A DNA stretch of 64,000 nt from Monosporascus cannonballus (Eukaryota > Ascomycota > Sordariomycetes > Xylariales). The stretch spans positions 4,899 through 68,898 of the forward strand of contig QJNS01000035.1 of NCBI GenBank assembly GCA_004154925.1, read 5' to 3'. How positions within the stretch are numbered: the stretch's first letter is position 1; each line of letters starts with the position of its first letter. The notes below the pieces were generated by a model. That model was not told the origin of the DNA, searched no databases, and saw only the letters and a list, made by a program, of their open reading frames with translations. Shown one piece after another: positions 55,421 to 64,000 of this stretch. The position numbers and the translations under genes were made by a program.

Positions 55421-56211
55421 CTAAGCCGTCTCGGCCTGCTGGGTCTGGAGGTATTGGTAGGCACCGAAGGCGACCAGACCCCCGATGAAGATGACGGCAT
55501 ATAGCATGGTTCCGAGTCCGGCCGATTCCGTGTTCGCTTGCGGTGACAGGGAAGGCTGGGTGGCCTTGGGTTTGGGGTCACCGGGCTAGAACGGGGAGAA
55601 TTGTTAAACCACATGACTTGGTCCGAGGAGCGGAAGGGTCGGAGATATGCATATATATATATATATATATGCATATGTAAATTTGCATCGAGGGGCGGGC
55701 GACCCGGAGCGTGTGTCGCCTTCTCGGTAGAACTCACCTGTCGCTTCAGCTTGCCGACTTGGAGCTGCGCCAGCGTTTCCCGGGCCTCGTCGCTGTGGCC
55801 GACGTCCTCGAAGGCTTCCGTCGCATCCTGGCCGGCGACATCCAGCATAACCTCCTCACCACCGCTGCGCGAGGGTTATGTCGTCAGCGCACCGCACGTA
55901 TACGGAGAAAACAATATCCGGGACAAGCGGTCCGCTCGGGCGGACAGGTTACAGAGCAGTTACTGGGGGCAGCTTGCAGCTAATTTTTCTTCCAGACTGC
56001 TCGGAACCCGGTGCCCAACAATTGGATCGATGCGTTGTGGACAGGCCGAAAGAAACAGGATCGGACGGGAATAAATGGATGGGGGAACTTACGGATGCTC
56101 GTCGACGAATTTGGTGCAGTCGTAGACGTTATCGTGGATGACGAGGTAGAGGTCCTTCTTGGTGTTGTGCTCGGCGATATCCTGAAAGGTGAACTCCTTT
56201 GATTCGGCCAT
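55421..56211 (-). CDS. Cytochrome b5, tail-anchored
   Basis: Three exons, 56211-56093, 55864-55738 and 55585-55421, join in frame to 136 residues. Cytochrome b5 carries electrons to desaturases and P450s on the cytosolic face of the endoplasmic reticulum. The heme-binding core is complete: [40 protein letters not shown] with one heme His in HPGG, split by intron 1, and [17 protein letters not shown] with the second heme His. After a Pro/Ser linker the tail [20 protein letters not shown] is one membrane helix, ending QTQQAETA. The start ATG sits in MAESKEFTF, as in other fungal b5. Intron 1 is 228 nt; intron 2 (152 nt) contains an (AT)n microsatellite. Confidence 0.95.
55647..55672. repeat. 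(AT)n microsatellite in cytochrome b5 intron 2
   Basis: About 12 AT units flanked by GCATAT/ATATGC, forming a long palindrome (ATATGCATAT...ATATGCATAT). It lies wholly inside the second intron, so length changes would not affect the protein. Confidence 0.9.
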
Positions 56212-57195
56212 TTTTGCGTAGGCTAGATGGGTACAAGAAAGAGGGATCCCTTTTTTTTTTTTCCTTTCTTTTTTTGTATATATTGTATCCAGATCTATCA
56301 GGAAGATTGATGCGGTTGCGACAATGAAGAACACGACACCTAATCGGTCGAAACGGGCAGACACGGCTGGCTGACTGGCACTGGGACTGGGAAGCGGAGG
56401 AGAAGAAAGCCAAACCGCGCACTCGGGCAAGAGTAGACAGGCACAGTAAGCTCAGAGGCCAAATCGGAGCGCAGAGTTTAGCCCGCGGGCTGCGTTCAGG
56501 CCATCCCTGAATACCTAGTGGTCTCCCCTCGCTCCGGCAACTCCCAGTGAACTTGTAAACCTGCCCCCCAAGAAATTTCCAGCGCTAGTCTAGCAGCAGC
56601 TTTTTAGCGGTCAAGTAGGTACCCACCGCCACCGGCACCCCTCCATTTGCGCTGCCCATCCTGGCTGTCTCTGGCGCTGGCCAATTAGGGGCCTCCTAAT
56701 TCGAGCAAATGCATGAGTTCCCTTGTGTGTGTGGGGGGGGGGGATGGGGGGTCCTTACGCCTAAGACAGGTACACTAGGTGTTCGAGGGGGTGTACTCCT
56801 ACAATCCTGCCGAGCTCGGAGCATCACTTCTCTACTTGGTCGGGCCAACTGTGTTCAGAATAAAAGCAGACAGGGGAGTCCATCAAACTACCCAGGTAGA
56901 AAGAATCATTTGGTCAAGTGGGATTCGGGGAACTTTTTTTGAATCCGACCCGATTATTCAGTTATCTCCGTTCGTAGTACGTGTGGGTGCTAACCGGACA
57001 GGAGTGGTTCCGATGGTCCATGTATGGTGTTGATAACGGGGTCTGCTCGGGGGAGGGTCCCGATCTCAAACCCGGATACCGAACCCCACGACGCAGTTTA
57101 TTGTCCGACTTCCCGACACCATTGTAACTTAGCCCTATGCGATTGATTATTCCTCCTCCAATCTCGCGCCTATTGAGTTCCCAATAATTATACTC
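56212..57195. other. Intergenic, about 1 kb, nothing supported
   Basis: The left part is the promoter of cytochrome b5, including a T-rich tract at 56250-56280. No coding frame is recognised between 56400 and 57195. Confidence 0.5.
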
Positions 57196-58372
57196 TCACC
57201 GTCGGGAGCTCCCGCCGCCGATGTCCTGGCCCACCCGGTAGCTGGCGACCTTGTCCCACTCGATCTTCTGCCTCGTGACCGGCAGCTGTCTCCGCAGTCC
57301 CTTAAACGCGCCCTCGCTGAGGCTCGTGAAGCCTCGGTTCAGTTCTTCTTGGTACTTCTTCTCTGCGGCCCCGATCTCCTTGACGATTCCGGCGCCGGTG
57401 CCCGAGGGCACCGAGACGTTGACGGCCTTGTTCGTCAACAGTCGCACGTTCCCGTCTTCGTAGTAGTGCACATCCACCCTGATACTGCCCTCCAGCGTTC
57501 CTGACGAGGGGTCGAAGATGTAGTGTGATCGCCATCGCCCGTTCCTGTCCGGCGTCAGTAGGCTGCCGTGTCATCCAGCTGGGTGCAGTTGGCCTACCAG
57601 TAGTTGTTTGGGCTGTACTTGTTAGCCACTATGACGATGGCCACTTTCGAATCGTTCTCGACGGGATAGACGCCGTAGCATCCGTTAGAAAAATGTTCCT
57701 TGGTGTATGTCGACAGGCTCTTCAACGTCGATTTCCTGCACTAGAGGTCAACCACTGATCTGGTTCCGCACACGATGCGCGTCCCTGGGGGTAAACCATA
57801 CGTCAGGTCTGCCTGGGGACCTTCCAACACGTAACTCTCGACTTTGCCGACTTTCTACATCCGTGTTATTACTTCAGTCTCCCGCACCGCACGCGTACCC
57901 CCCAATGAAGCCTAACCTGTGTAGTGTGATCGAAAGCGAAGGCCGATGAGCTCTCAACGTCGTAGTACATGCCGCCTCCCAGAGCGCTGTAGGAGCTGAT
58001 GATGACATGCTGGCTGCTGCCCGGCAGCTTGACCGTGGCAAACTGGTCCTCGTTGTACTTCTCGAAGGCGGGCCCGAGCTGGGAGACGATGCCGGGCTCG
58101 TTGATGGTCAGGTTTTTGATATCTGGAGCGCAAGGTCAACTCAGGTTCGTCGTTCGAGATGGATGAGCGGTGCGGTTTGCGTTGGGGCAGGACATGGCAT
58201 ACCGGCTACAACGTCTGCCAGCTGTGGCGTTACTTGGTTAGCTGGGTTTCCTGGTCGCAAGTTTCTGGCGGTGATTGGGAGGGAGGGAGTCCGAAGTTAG
58301 GTAGGGTTGTAGTACCTCGCCCGGGGGAGCCCCTTCTACGAAGGACTCGACAATAGAAAGAGACGATGCCAT
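57196..58372 (-). CDS. F-actin capping protein subunit alpha
   Basis: The alpha subunit pairs with beta to cap barbed ends of actin filaments, controlling their growth at cortical patches and hyphal tips. Six exons, 58372-58316, 58221-58203, 58122-57917, 57854-57802, 57735-57598 and 57544-57196, give 273 residues with every GT-AG junction in phase. Exon 2 is only 19 nt (LADVVA plus one base). Family landmarks: MASSLSIVESFVEGAPPGE, INEPGIVSQLGPAFEKYNED, LPGSSQHVIISSY, YDVESSSAFAFDH, KEHF.NGCYGVYP, WNGRWRSHYIFDPSSG, VDVHYYEDGNVRLLTNK (the alpha signature) and ELNRGFTSLSEGAFKGLRRQLPVTRQKIEWDKVASYRVG. The end is GGGSSRR. The length is standard. Confidence 0.94.
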
Positions 58373-58881
58373 GTCTTAAGTAGGTACTTATATACGAAAA
58401 TTAAGGTGTCGTCTGGAGGTCTGCAAATGTCTTCCCGGACTTTACCACCTCTTTATGTAGGAATCTCGTCTATTCTCCCCAGTAGTTGTAATTCGTTTGG
58501 TGTGGTCGACCCGGCCTGAAACTCAACGCGGGGCAGGTGGGTTTGCGACTTGGACCTGATAACTCGAGTTATCGATAAGGAGCTTGTTTCAGTCATCCAT
58601 TATTATCATCATATGATTGCTACGAAATGTTTAATATTGCAATCCAGGCCGTTCCGGGGAATATATCTACAACAGTTTGCGTCGACTTAATACGCCATAT
58701 CCTTGAGCCAGCCTGTTTTTGAGGAGGTTCAATTCTCATTCCTGTGGAATTAGTCGTAATGCTTGCTTGCTATCGCTATTGACGCTGCACACCATGAAAT
58801 GTTCTTGATTTTATGCTTATTCTCATGCGGTTGGCTTCCAACCTCGTCTGGTCCGGGCCATATCAAATCGTGTCTTTCCAC
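58373..58881. other. Intergenic, promoter of capping protein alpha
   Basis: About 500 bases, the downstream side of the dehydrogenase gene and the upstream side of the capping-protein gene, both on the minus strand. A TATA-like ttatatacg lies at about 58388. Nothing else is supported. Confidence 0.5.
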
Positions 58882-60156
58882 CTAATAGTCGAGGAGCTTC
58901 TTGATATTGTCATATATCCCTGAAGTTGGATTAGCAACAATACATCGAGGCCGAGCCATGTCTGGTCAGAACTCACTTGCGACATCAGGGAAGTTAAACC
59001 TCTCGTACAACAACGGAGTAGGTATACTCCAACCCGCAACTCGAGCAACCGGAGCCTCGAGCCGGATGAAGGTTTCCGGATGCTCTTGGATGGCAGCGGC
59101 GACCTCGGCTCCAATACCGGCATTCACCATGGCTTCGTGGACCACCATGCATCGGCCCGTCTTCTGCACGCTCTTGAAGACCGTCTCCTTATCCCACGGA
59201 TAGACGGTTCGCAGGTCTATGAGCTCGATCGAGATTCCGAGATCCTGTTCGGCCTTCTGGATGGCCGAATTGCAAATGTAAAGCGGCTGTCCGTATGATA
59301 TGATAGTCAGGTCTTTTCCCTGCTTCAAGACTTCGGCCTTGGATAACGGTAAAGTATATGGTCCTAAAGGCACTTGCTCGACGGCCGCGCGATATAAGAT
59401 CTTGGGCTCCATGAAGATGCACGGGTCGTTGCTCCTAATAGCAGAGAGCAAGAGACCCTTCGCCTGCAATGGGGACCTAGGCATTATAACTCTTAGACCG
59501 GGGATGTGAGTGAAGAGACTCTCGGGCGATTGGGAATGGTACAGCGCTCCGTGGCCGACGCCTCCGCATGGCATCCTGACGGTCAGCCCGCCGGCGCTCC
59601 TGCCGCAGCTACCGTCTCGGTATCTGAATTTCGCCGCCTCGTTGACCAACTGGTCGAATGCAGGGTACACGTAATCCGCAAACTGGATCTCGGCGACGGG
59701 TCGCATGCCTTCGGCAGCCAGACCGATGCCGAATCCCATGATACCCTGTTCCGTCAGGGGCATGTTGAACACTCTGTCTCCTCCGAAGTTCTCCGCCAAC
59801 TTCATAGTGCAGCGGAAGACACCGCCAAAGGCGACATCTTCTCCGAAGACCAGGACGTTTTCGTCCTCTGTAAGCGCGATAGATAGTGCGTCATTGACTG
59901 CCTGGAACAGGTTCATTCGTTTTGTCGTGCCATTCCGGACTTCTGGCGGCAGCTCGGTGCTGCCGAGTGCTGTCTGCGAAGTGTGCGCAAGTAGCGGTGT
60001 CGTCGAGTAGTCGACCGGTATATTGAGTCTCGCATTTGGCGGATGTGTTGAGTAGCTCCGCGCGCTCCAGGCGCCTAAGACTCGGCGCGCACAGCGACCA
60101 GTAGACGCGGACGCCAGCGTCTTCTGTAGGCGACGAAGCGACATAGGCTGCTTCAT
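58882..60156 (-). CDS. Branched-chain 2-oxoacid dehydrogenase E1 component subunit beta
   Basis: Part of the mitochondrial complex that decarboxylates the 2-oxoacids from Leu, Ile and Val. Exons 60156-58977 and 58919-58882, with a 57-nt intron and a 38-nt last exon, give 405 residues. The first 35 residues (MKQPMSLRRLQKTLASAST start, Arg-rich, ending near RSYSTHPP) are a mitochondrial presequence. The transketolase-type pyrimidine domain follows: MNLFQAVNDALSIALTEDENVLVFGEDVAFGGVF with the cofactor-activating Glu in FGEDV, NMPLTEQGIMGFGIG, EIQFADYVYPAFDQLVNEAAK, GHGALYHSQSPE (BCKDH-specific HSQSPE), IPGLRVIMP and EPKILYR. The C-terminal domain has SIELIDLRTVYPWD and GRCMVVHEA.VNAGIGAEVAA. The length is normal and the frame intact. 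Confidence 0.95.
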
Positions 60157-60646
60157 CGTTAATAATAAACTTTTGTAGTTATCTGAACGGAATCATCGTC
60201 AGCGGTCAATCGACCTCCAAATTCCAGGAGGAAGGCGAAAGCTGGCCCCTCTGGCGTCATAAAGTATAGCGGTCGCTTATTCGCGGCAATGGCGGCTTAC
60301 GGTCGGGAGTATTCCAGCCCCCATACAAAGCCAAGACCGGGGCAGGTGCACCGTCTCCGTCCTTCCCATCGATTTCCTAGTTCAGATCGTTGTCCGGTCA
60401 ACGGCCAAGATCACTTCAACCAAGGAAGACACATCATCCTTGAGACGATGACCTAACTTTCCCGGCTTAGTCCCGATGCGGCATTGAACATTCCGCCCGT
60501 ATATAGATCCATTCCCTTATTCACATGCATGCAGATCGGGGATATTACCCTGCCATCCTAAATCTCATGTAGAATTTATTGTCCCGGCTCTAGCATTGGT
60601 TCGTTCATTTGCATTCGAGGAGAGGCGGTAAGCCAGCAAGCCGCCC
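60157..60646. promoter_or_regulatory. Divergent promoter between E1 beta and exoglucanase genes
   Basis: 490 bases separate the two ATGs, which point away from each other. A TATA-like gtatatag lies at about 60499. No specific site could be assigned. Shared control is possible but unproven, since the two enzymes have unrelated jobs. Confidence 0.5.
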
Positions 60647-63255
60647 ATGGCGTCGCGCGACACTTCACCGGAACCCGCGCGTCGCCGGAGGGAATCGGGG
60701 ACGCAGCGGGAGCATCACCATAAGAGACGTAGACCTCGCGATCACGGCTCCAGGAGCAGGGCGCGGCGCGAATCGGAGGGCGCGGGTAGCGGTGGCAAGG
60801 CCCAGAAGCTGTCTATCGATGCGCTCGCGCGATTAAACGACTACAACACACGAGGCATCGCCCCGGAGCCGGGGCCCGCGAGACAGACGGAGCGACGACG
60901 GAGGAGGGACAGCGACAGGCCCCGAGGAGAAGAGCACGGCGCTGTGGATACGGAGCGGGAGTTGCGGAGGGCGGAACGGCGCAGGAGAGATTCGCACAGG
61001 GATCCGGAAGGAGACCACGAACCCCCGAGAAGGGAGAGGGAAATACGGCGGAGGCAAGAAGGCTACGAGGATTCAGAGCGAGAACTCGATGCCCGAAGGG
61101 AAAAAAGGCGCAGGAGACGCGAGCACGGAGGAGCCGGGGTAGAGACCGACATAGAACACGGTGCACGCAGGGACAAGAGTCGGAGGAGGGAAGTGCACCG
61201 CGACTCCGATGGACAATACTATTCGCCGAGGGGAGAAAGACGCCGCACTAGGGACTACGACACGGAAGGATCTGACTACGATTTGCCACACCCTCCGAGA
61301 AGGGAGCGGCGGCAACGTAGTAGGGCTTACGAGACGGAGGACGAGGTCGAACAACTACACGGGGAAAGACCGCGGAAGCACCACGGGAGGAGGAAGTCGC
61401 GGGTGGTCAGCGGCGCCGTTGTCGAAGAGGGCAGGGCGAATCCCACCCTGCGAGGCGGTGCGGGGAAGAGGGACACTACTAGCAGCTACGACAGCATCGA
61501 CAAGGTGAAGGAGGATGCGTACTCGGAAAGCCGGTGGCCGTGGGCGAGATACCGGAAGTCGTGGGGAAACAAAAAGAAAAAGCGATGTATGCAACGCCCG
61601 GTCTCGTACCTCTCAATCATCATTCCCCGAGGGACATCCACTGACAGCGTGCGTGAACAGGGATCATAGCCGGCTTTCTCCTCGTATTGCTCATAATCAT
61701 CATCGTCGTCGCGGTGGTGGCGAACCAGAAAAACAACGAGGCGGCGGGCTCAGGGAAGGACGGCAATTCCAGCCTCGACAACGTGTCGAAGGACACGATC
61801 CCGACGGCGGCACGCGGCAGCTACCTCGACCCGTTCACGTGGTACAACACCGATGACTTCAACGTGACGTACACGAACGAGACGGTGGGCGGCCTGCCGG
61901 TGATGGGACTCTTCGACGAGTGGGACGACTCGGGGGCGGCCAACGACCGGGTGCCGGCGCTCGACAAGCCGTGGGGCGACTACGCGAAGAAGCCGGCGCG
62001 GGGCGTGAACCTCGGCGGCTGGCTGTCGCTGGAGCCCTTCATCACGCCGTCGCTCTTCGCCTACGACAGCAAGCTCGGCATCATCGACGAGTGGACGCTG
62101 TGCCGGCACCTGGGGCCGCGCAAGGCGGCCGAGACGCTCGAGGAGCACTACGCGACCTTCGTGACGAAACAGACGTTCGCGGAGATCCGCGCCGCCGGGC
62201 TCGACCACGTGCGCATCCCCTACTCGTACTGGGCCGTCGAGGTCTACGACGACGAGCCCTACGTGTTCCGCACGTCGTGGCGGTATCTGCTGCGCGCCAT
62301 CGAGTGGGCGCGCCAGCACGGCCTGCGCGTCAAGCTCGACCTGCACGGCATCCCGGGGTCGCAAAACGGCTGGAACCACAGCGGGCGCTGGGGCGCTGTC
62401 GGCTGGCTCAACGGCACCGACGGCGAGCTCAACCGGGCCCGCAGCCTCGAGGTGCACGACCGCCTCTCGAAGTTCTTCGCGCAGGACCGGTACCGCAACA
62501 TCCTGGCCTTCTACGGGCTCGCCAACGAGCCCCGCATGGTGGACCTCCCCGCCGACGCCGTCGTGCGCTGGACGACCGAGGCCTACGACCTCGTGCGCGG
62601 CAACGGTATCGGGGCGTACGTGGTGTTCGGGGACGGCTTCATGGGGCTCGGCAACTGGCAGGGGCTGATCCCCGCGGGGAGCTACGAGGGCCTCGTGCTC
62701 GACGTGCACCAGTACGTCATCTTCAACAACGGCCAGATCGTCTTCACGCACCGCGACAAAGTGCGGTACGCGTGCGAGGGCTGGACAGCGCAGGCGCTCC
62801 AGAGCCTCGACCCGGCCACGGGCTTCGGCCCCACCATGTTCGCCGAGTGGAGCCAGGCCGACACGGACTGCGCGCTGCACCTGACCAACGTGGGCTGGGG
62901 CAACCGCTGGGAGGGCACCTACGCCACCGGCAACGCGTCCACGCAGGCGCTGGAGCCGCGCTGCCCGACGCGCGACGACAGCTGCTCCTGCGACGCCGCC
63001 AACGAGCCCGACGTCTCCCGCTACTCGGAGCCCTACCGCCGCTTCCTGCGCATGTTCGCCGAGGCCCAGATGCACTCGTTCGAGAAGGGCTGGGGCTGGT
63101 GGTACTGGACCTGGGACACCGAGAGCGCGCCCCTCTGGAGCTACAAGAAGGGCCTCGCCGCCGGCATCCTGCCCGAGAAGGCCTACGAGCGCGACTTCAA
63201 CTGCGACGCTGACGTGCCCGAGTTCGGCGACGAGGGACTCAGCGAGACGTACTGA
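60647..63255 (+). CDS. exgD: Membrane-anchored glucan 1,3-beta-glucosidase D (GH5, ExgD type)
   Basis: Cleaves glucose from ends of 1,3-beta-glucan in cell-wall turnover. Exons 60647-61586 and 61661-63255 (74-nt intron) give 844 residues. Residues 1-313 form a cytosolic tail extremely rich in Arg, Glu, Asp and Ser, without hydrophobic clusters. The intron falls right before the single membrane helix (WIIAGFLLVLLIIIIVVAVV), giving a type II protein with the catalytic part outside. Outside are N-glycosylation sequons, PARGVNLGGWLSLEPFITPS, HVRIPYSYWAVEV, LDLHGIPGSQNGWNHSG, the proton-donor Glu in YGLANEPRM (about 601), DVHQYVIFN, the nucleophile Glu in MFAEWSQ (about 706) and WGWWYWTWDTESAPLWSYK. 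The plan matches fungal ExgD. The basic tail is long and repetitive compared with the catalytic domain. Confidence 0.93.
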
Positions 63256-64000
63256 CCGGTCGGTCGATCCGCCCGCGGGGGTTGCGCGCGTGGGGGGCCC
63301 CCATACATTGACTGATCGACTGGATGACTGGATGACTGACTTACGCGAGGTGTGAATGAATGAGGGGCTACACGGTGGATGGACGGATGGATGGATGGGT
63401 GGTGGGTGGGTCGATTTGGAAAAAAAAAGGGGGGGGGGGCCACACTCTGTCGTGTGAGGGTTGCAAGCCGGCTTGCTGTTCCAAGATCCATCAGGATATG
63501 GGGTAGCATTGGTGGCGACGGCGGGGCTCCTGATAATGTGCTCGACGACGGAGAAGGGCCCCCGGGCTGTTCACTGTTCCTGTCCGGGTGGGGGTAGACC
63601 AGTACATGTGTGTACGTGTTGTTTGGCATGGCGCAGGCGTCGGCGTCCTGAAGGTTCTCCGGCGGGCTTCCTTCCCCTTTCGAGGAGACGGGGAGGAGCC
63701 CGGATGACGAAGGGCGTGTCCTCGATGTCACGCTCGTGCATGGTGTATGATAGGTCCTAGACGTATTATGATCGAGGCCCGCCCATGGGCAGCATCTTGC
63801 ATTTCCTTTGAGGCTAAATCGAAGCCGATGTACCCCACCCGACCACTCCACGATTCCAGGAACTATCTGTGCTGAGATGTATGCTCGTATTTGTGCTGGT
63901 GTCTGTTCTTGTCTCTCATCTGTTCGCGATTGGCAGTAAGTGCCTTTGGAGTCAATCTCCGACAAGATCCAAGACCGAGGATCCCAGCGAATATTCAAAG
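63256..64000. other. Downstream region with simple repeats, no supported gene
   Basis: 3' side of the exoglucanase gene. It contains GGAT-type repeats (about 63376-63412) followed by an A run and a G run (63420-63440). A minus-strand open stretch (63183-63998) overlaps the end of exgD and reads as low-complexity Ser/Pro, so it is not taken as a gene. Confidence 0.5.
63376..63440. repeat. Simple repeat: GGAT/GGGT tract, then A and G runs
   Basis: GGAT and GGGT units in tandem, then ten A and ten G. The exact run lengths are the sort that sequencing gets wrong. Confidence 0.85.

Noticed and set aside
61750..63075. 441-codon open frame antisense to the exoglucanase exon
   Set aside because: A shadow of strongly GC-biased third positions in exgD. 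The translation is low-complexity Val/Ala/Arg sequence.
63183..63998. 271-residue minus-strand frame at the window end
   Set aside because: Overlaps the exgD end, Ser/Pro-rich without motifs, and runs through simple repeats.

Overview
The window is nuclear DNA from a filamentous ascomycete, probably a Sordariomycete-type mould. The evidence is short GT-AG introns (about 50-150 nt), CT-rich promoters, fungal housekeeping genes in GC-rich coding sequence, and AT-rich blocks full of broken transposon and gene relics that look like repeat-induced point mutation (RIP). It carries at least one assembly join: a 10-N gap at 17227-17236 set between a G run and a C run. Long C runs at 1-28 and 51864-51896 also look like scaffold or sequencing trouble.

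Layout. At 1-161 is the last exon of fructose-1,6-bisphosphatase, followed by an unrecognised gene on the minus strand. From 2.7 to 6.3 kb an intact seven-exon exopolygalacturonase gene lies between two oppositely oriented solo LTRs. The left LTR has a perfect 5-bp target-site duplication. From 6.3 to 10.9 kb is a graveyard: a broken GMC (alcohol oxidase type) oxidoreductase, AT-rich sequence, LTR-like debris and a P-loop ATPase remnant. At 11-13.7 kb a divergent pair encodes an Fta2-like kinase-fold protein and an unnamed fungal protein.

From 14.5 to 22.5 kb is a decayed secondary-metabolism block: a pogo/Fot1-type transposase relic, a frameshifted MFS transporter, an O-methyltransferase fused to a truncated AsaB/GA4-desaturase-type oxygenase, a headless thioredoxin-reductase-like gene, solo LTRs, a protein-kinase N-lobe fragment and a cytochrome P450 pseudogene. 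Together these look like the remains of a natural-product cluster with a redox (dithiol-type) flavour, broken up by transposons.

From 22.9 to 35.2 kb are ordinary genes: an ExoIII/APE-type endonuclease, an SDR dehydrogenase, a thioredoxin, a 106-residue protein, two RING proteins and a small mitochondrial protein. From 35.2 to 45.1 kb is a 10-kb stretch with no supportable gene. From 45 to 63 kb is a housekeeping region: a four-finger C2H2 transcription factor, a DsbA/FrnE-type oxidoreductase, TFIIE beta, cytochrome b5, F-actin capping protein alpha (with a 19-nt exon), branched-chain 2-oxoacid dehydrogenase E1 beta, and a membrane-anchored GH5 exo-1,3-beta-glucanase (ExgD type) transcribed divergently from the E1 beta gene.

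No CRISPR array, rRNA gene or convincing tRNA gene was seen. All family calls were made by reading translated sequence, without database searches.
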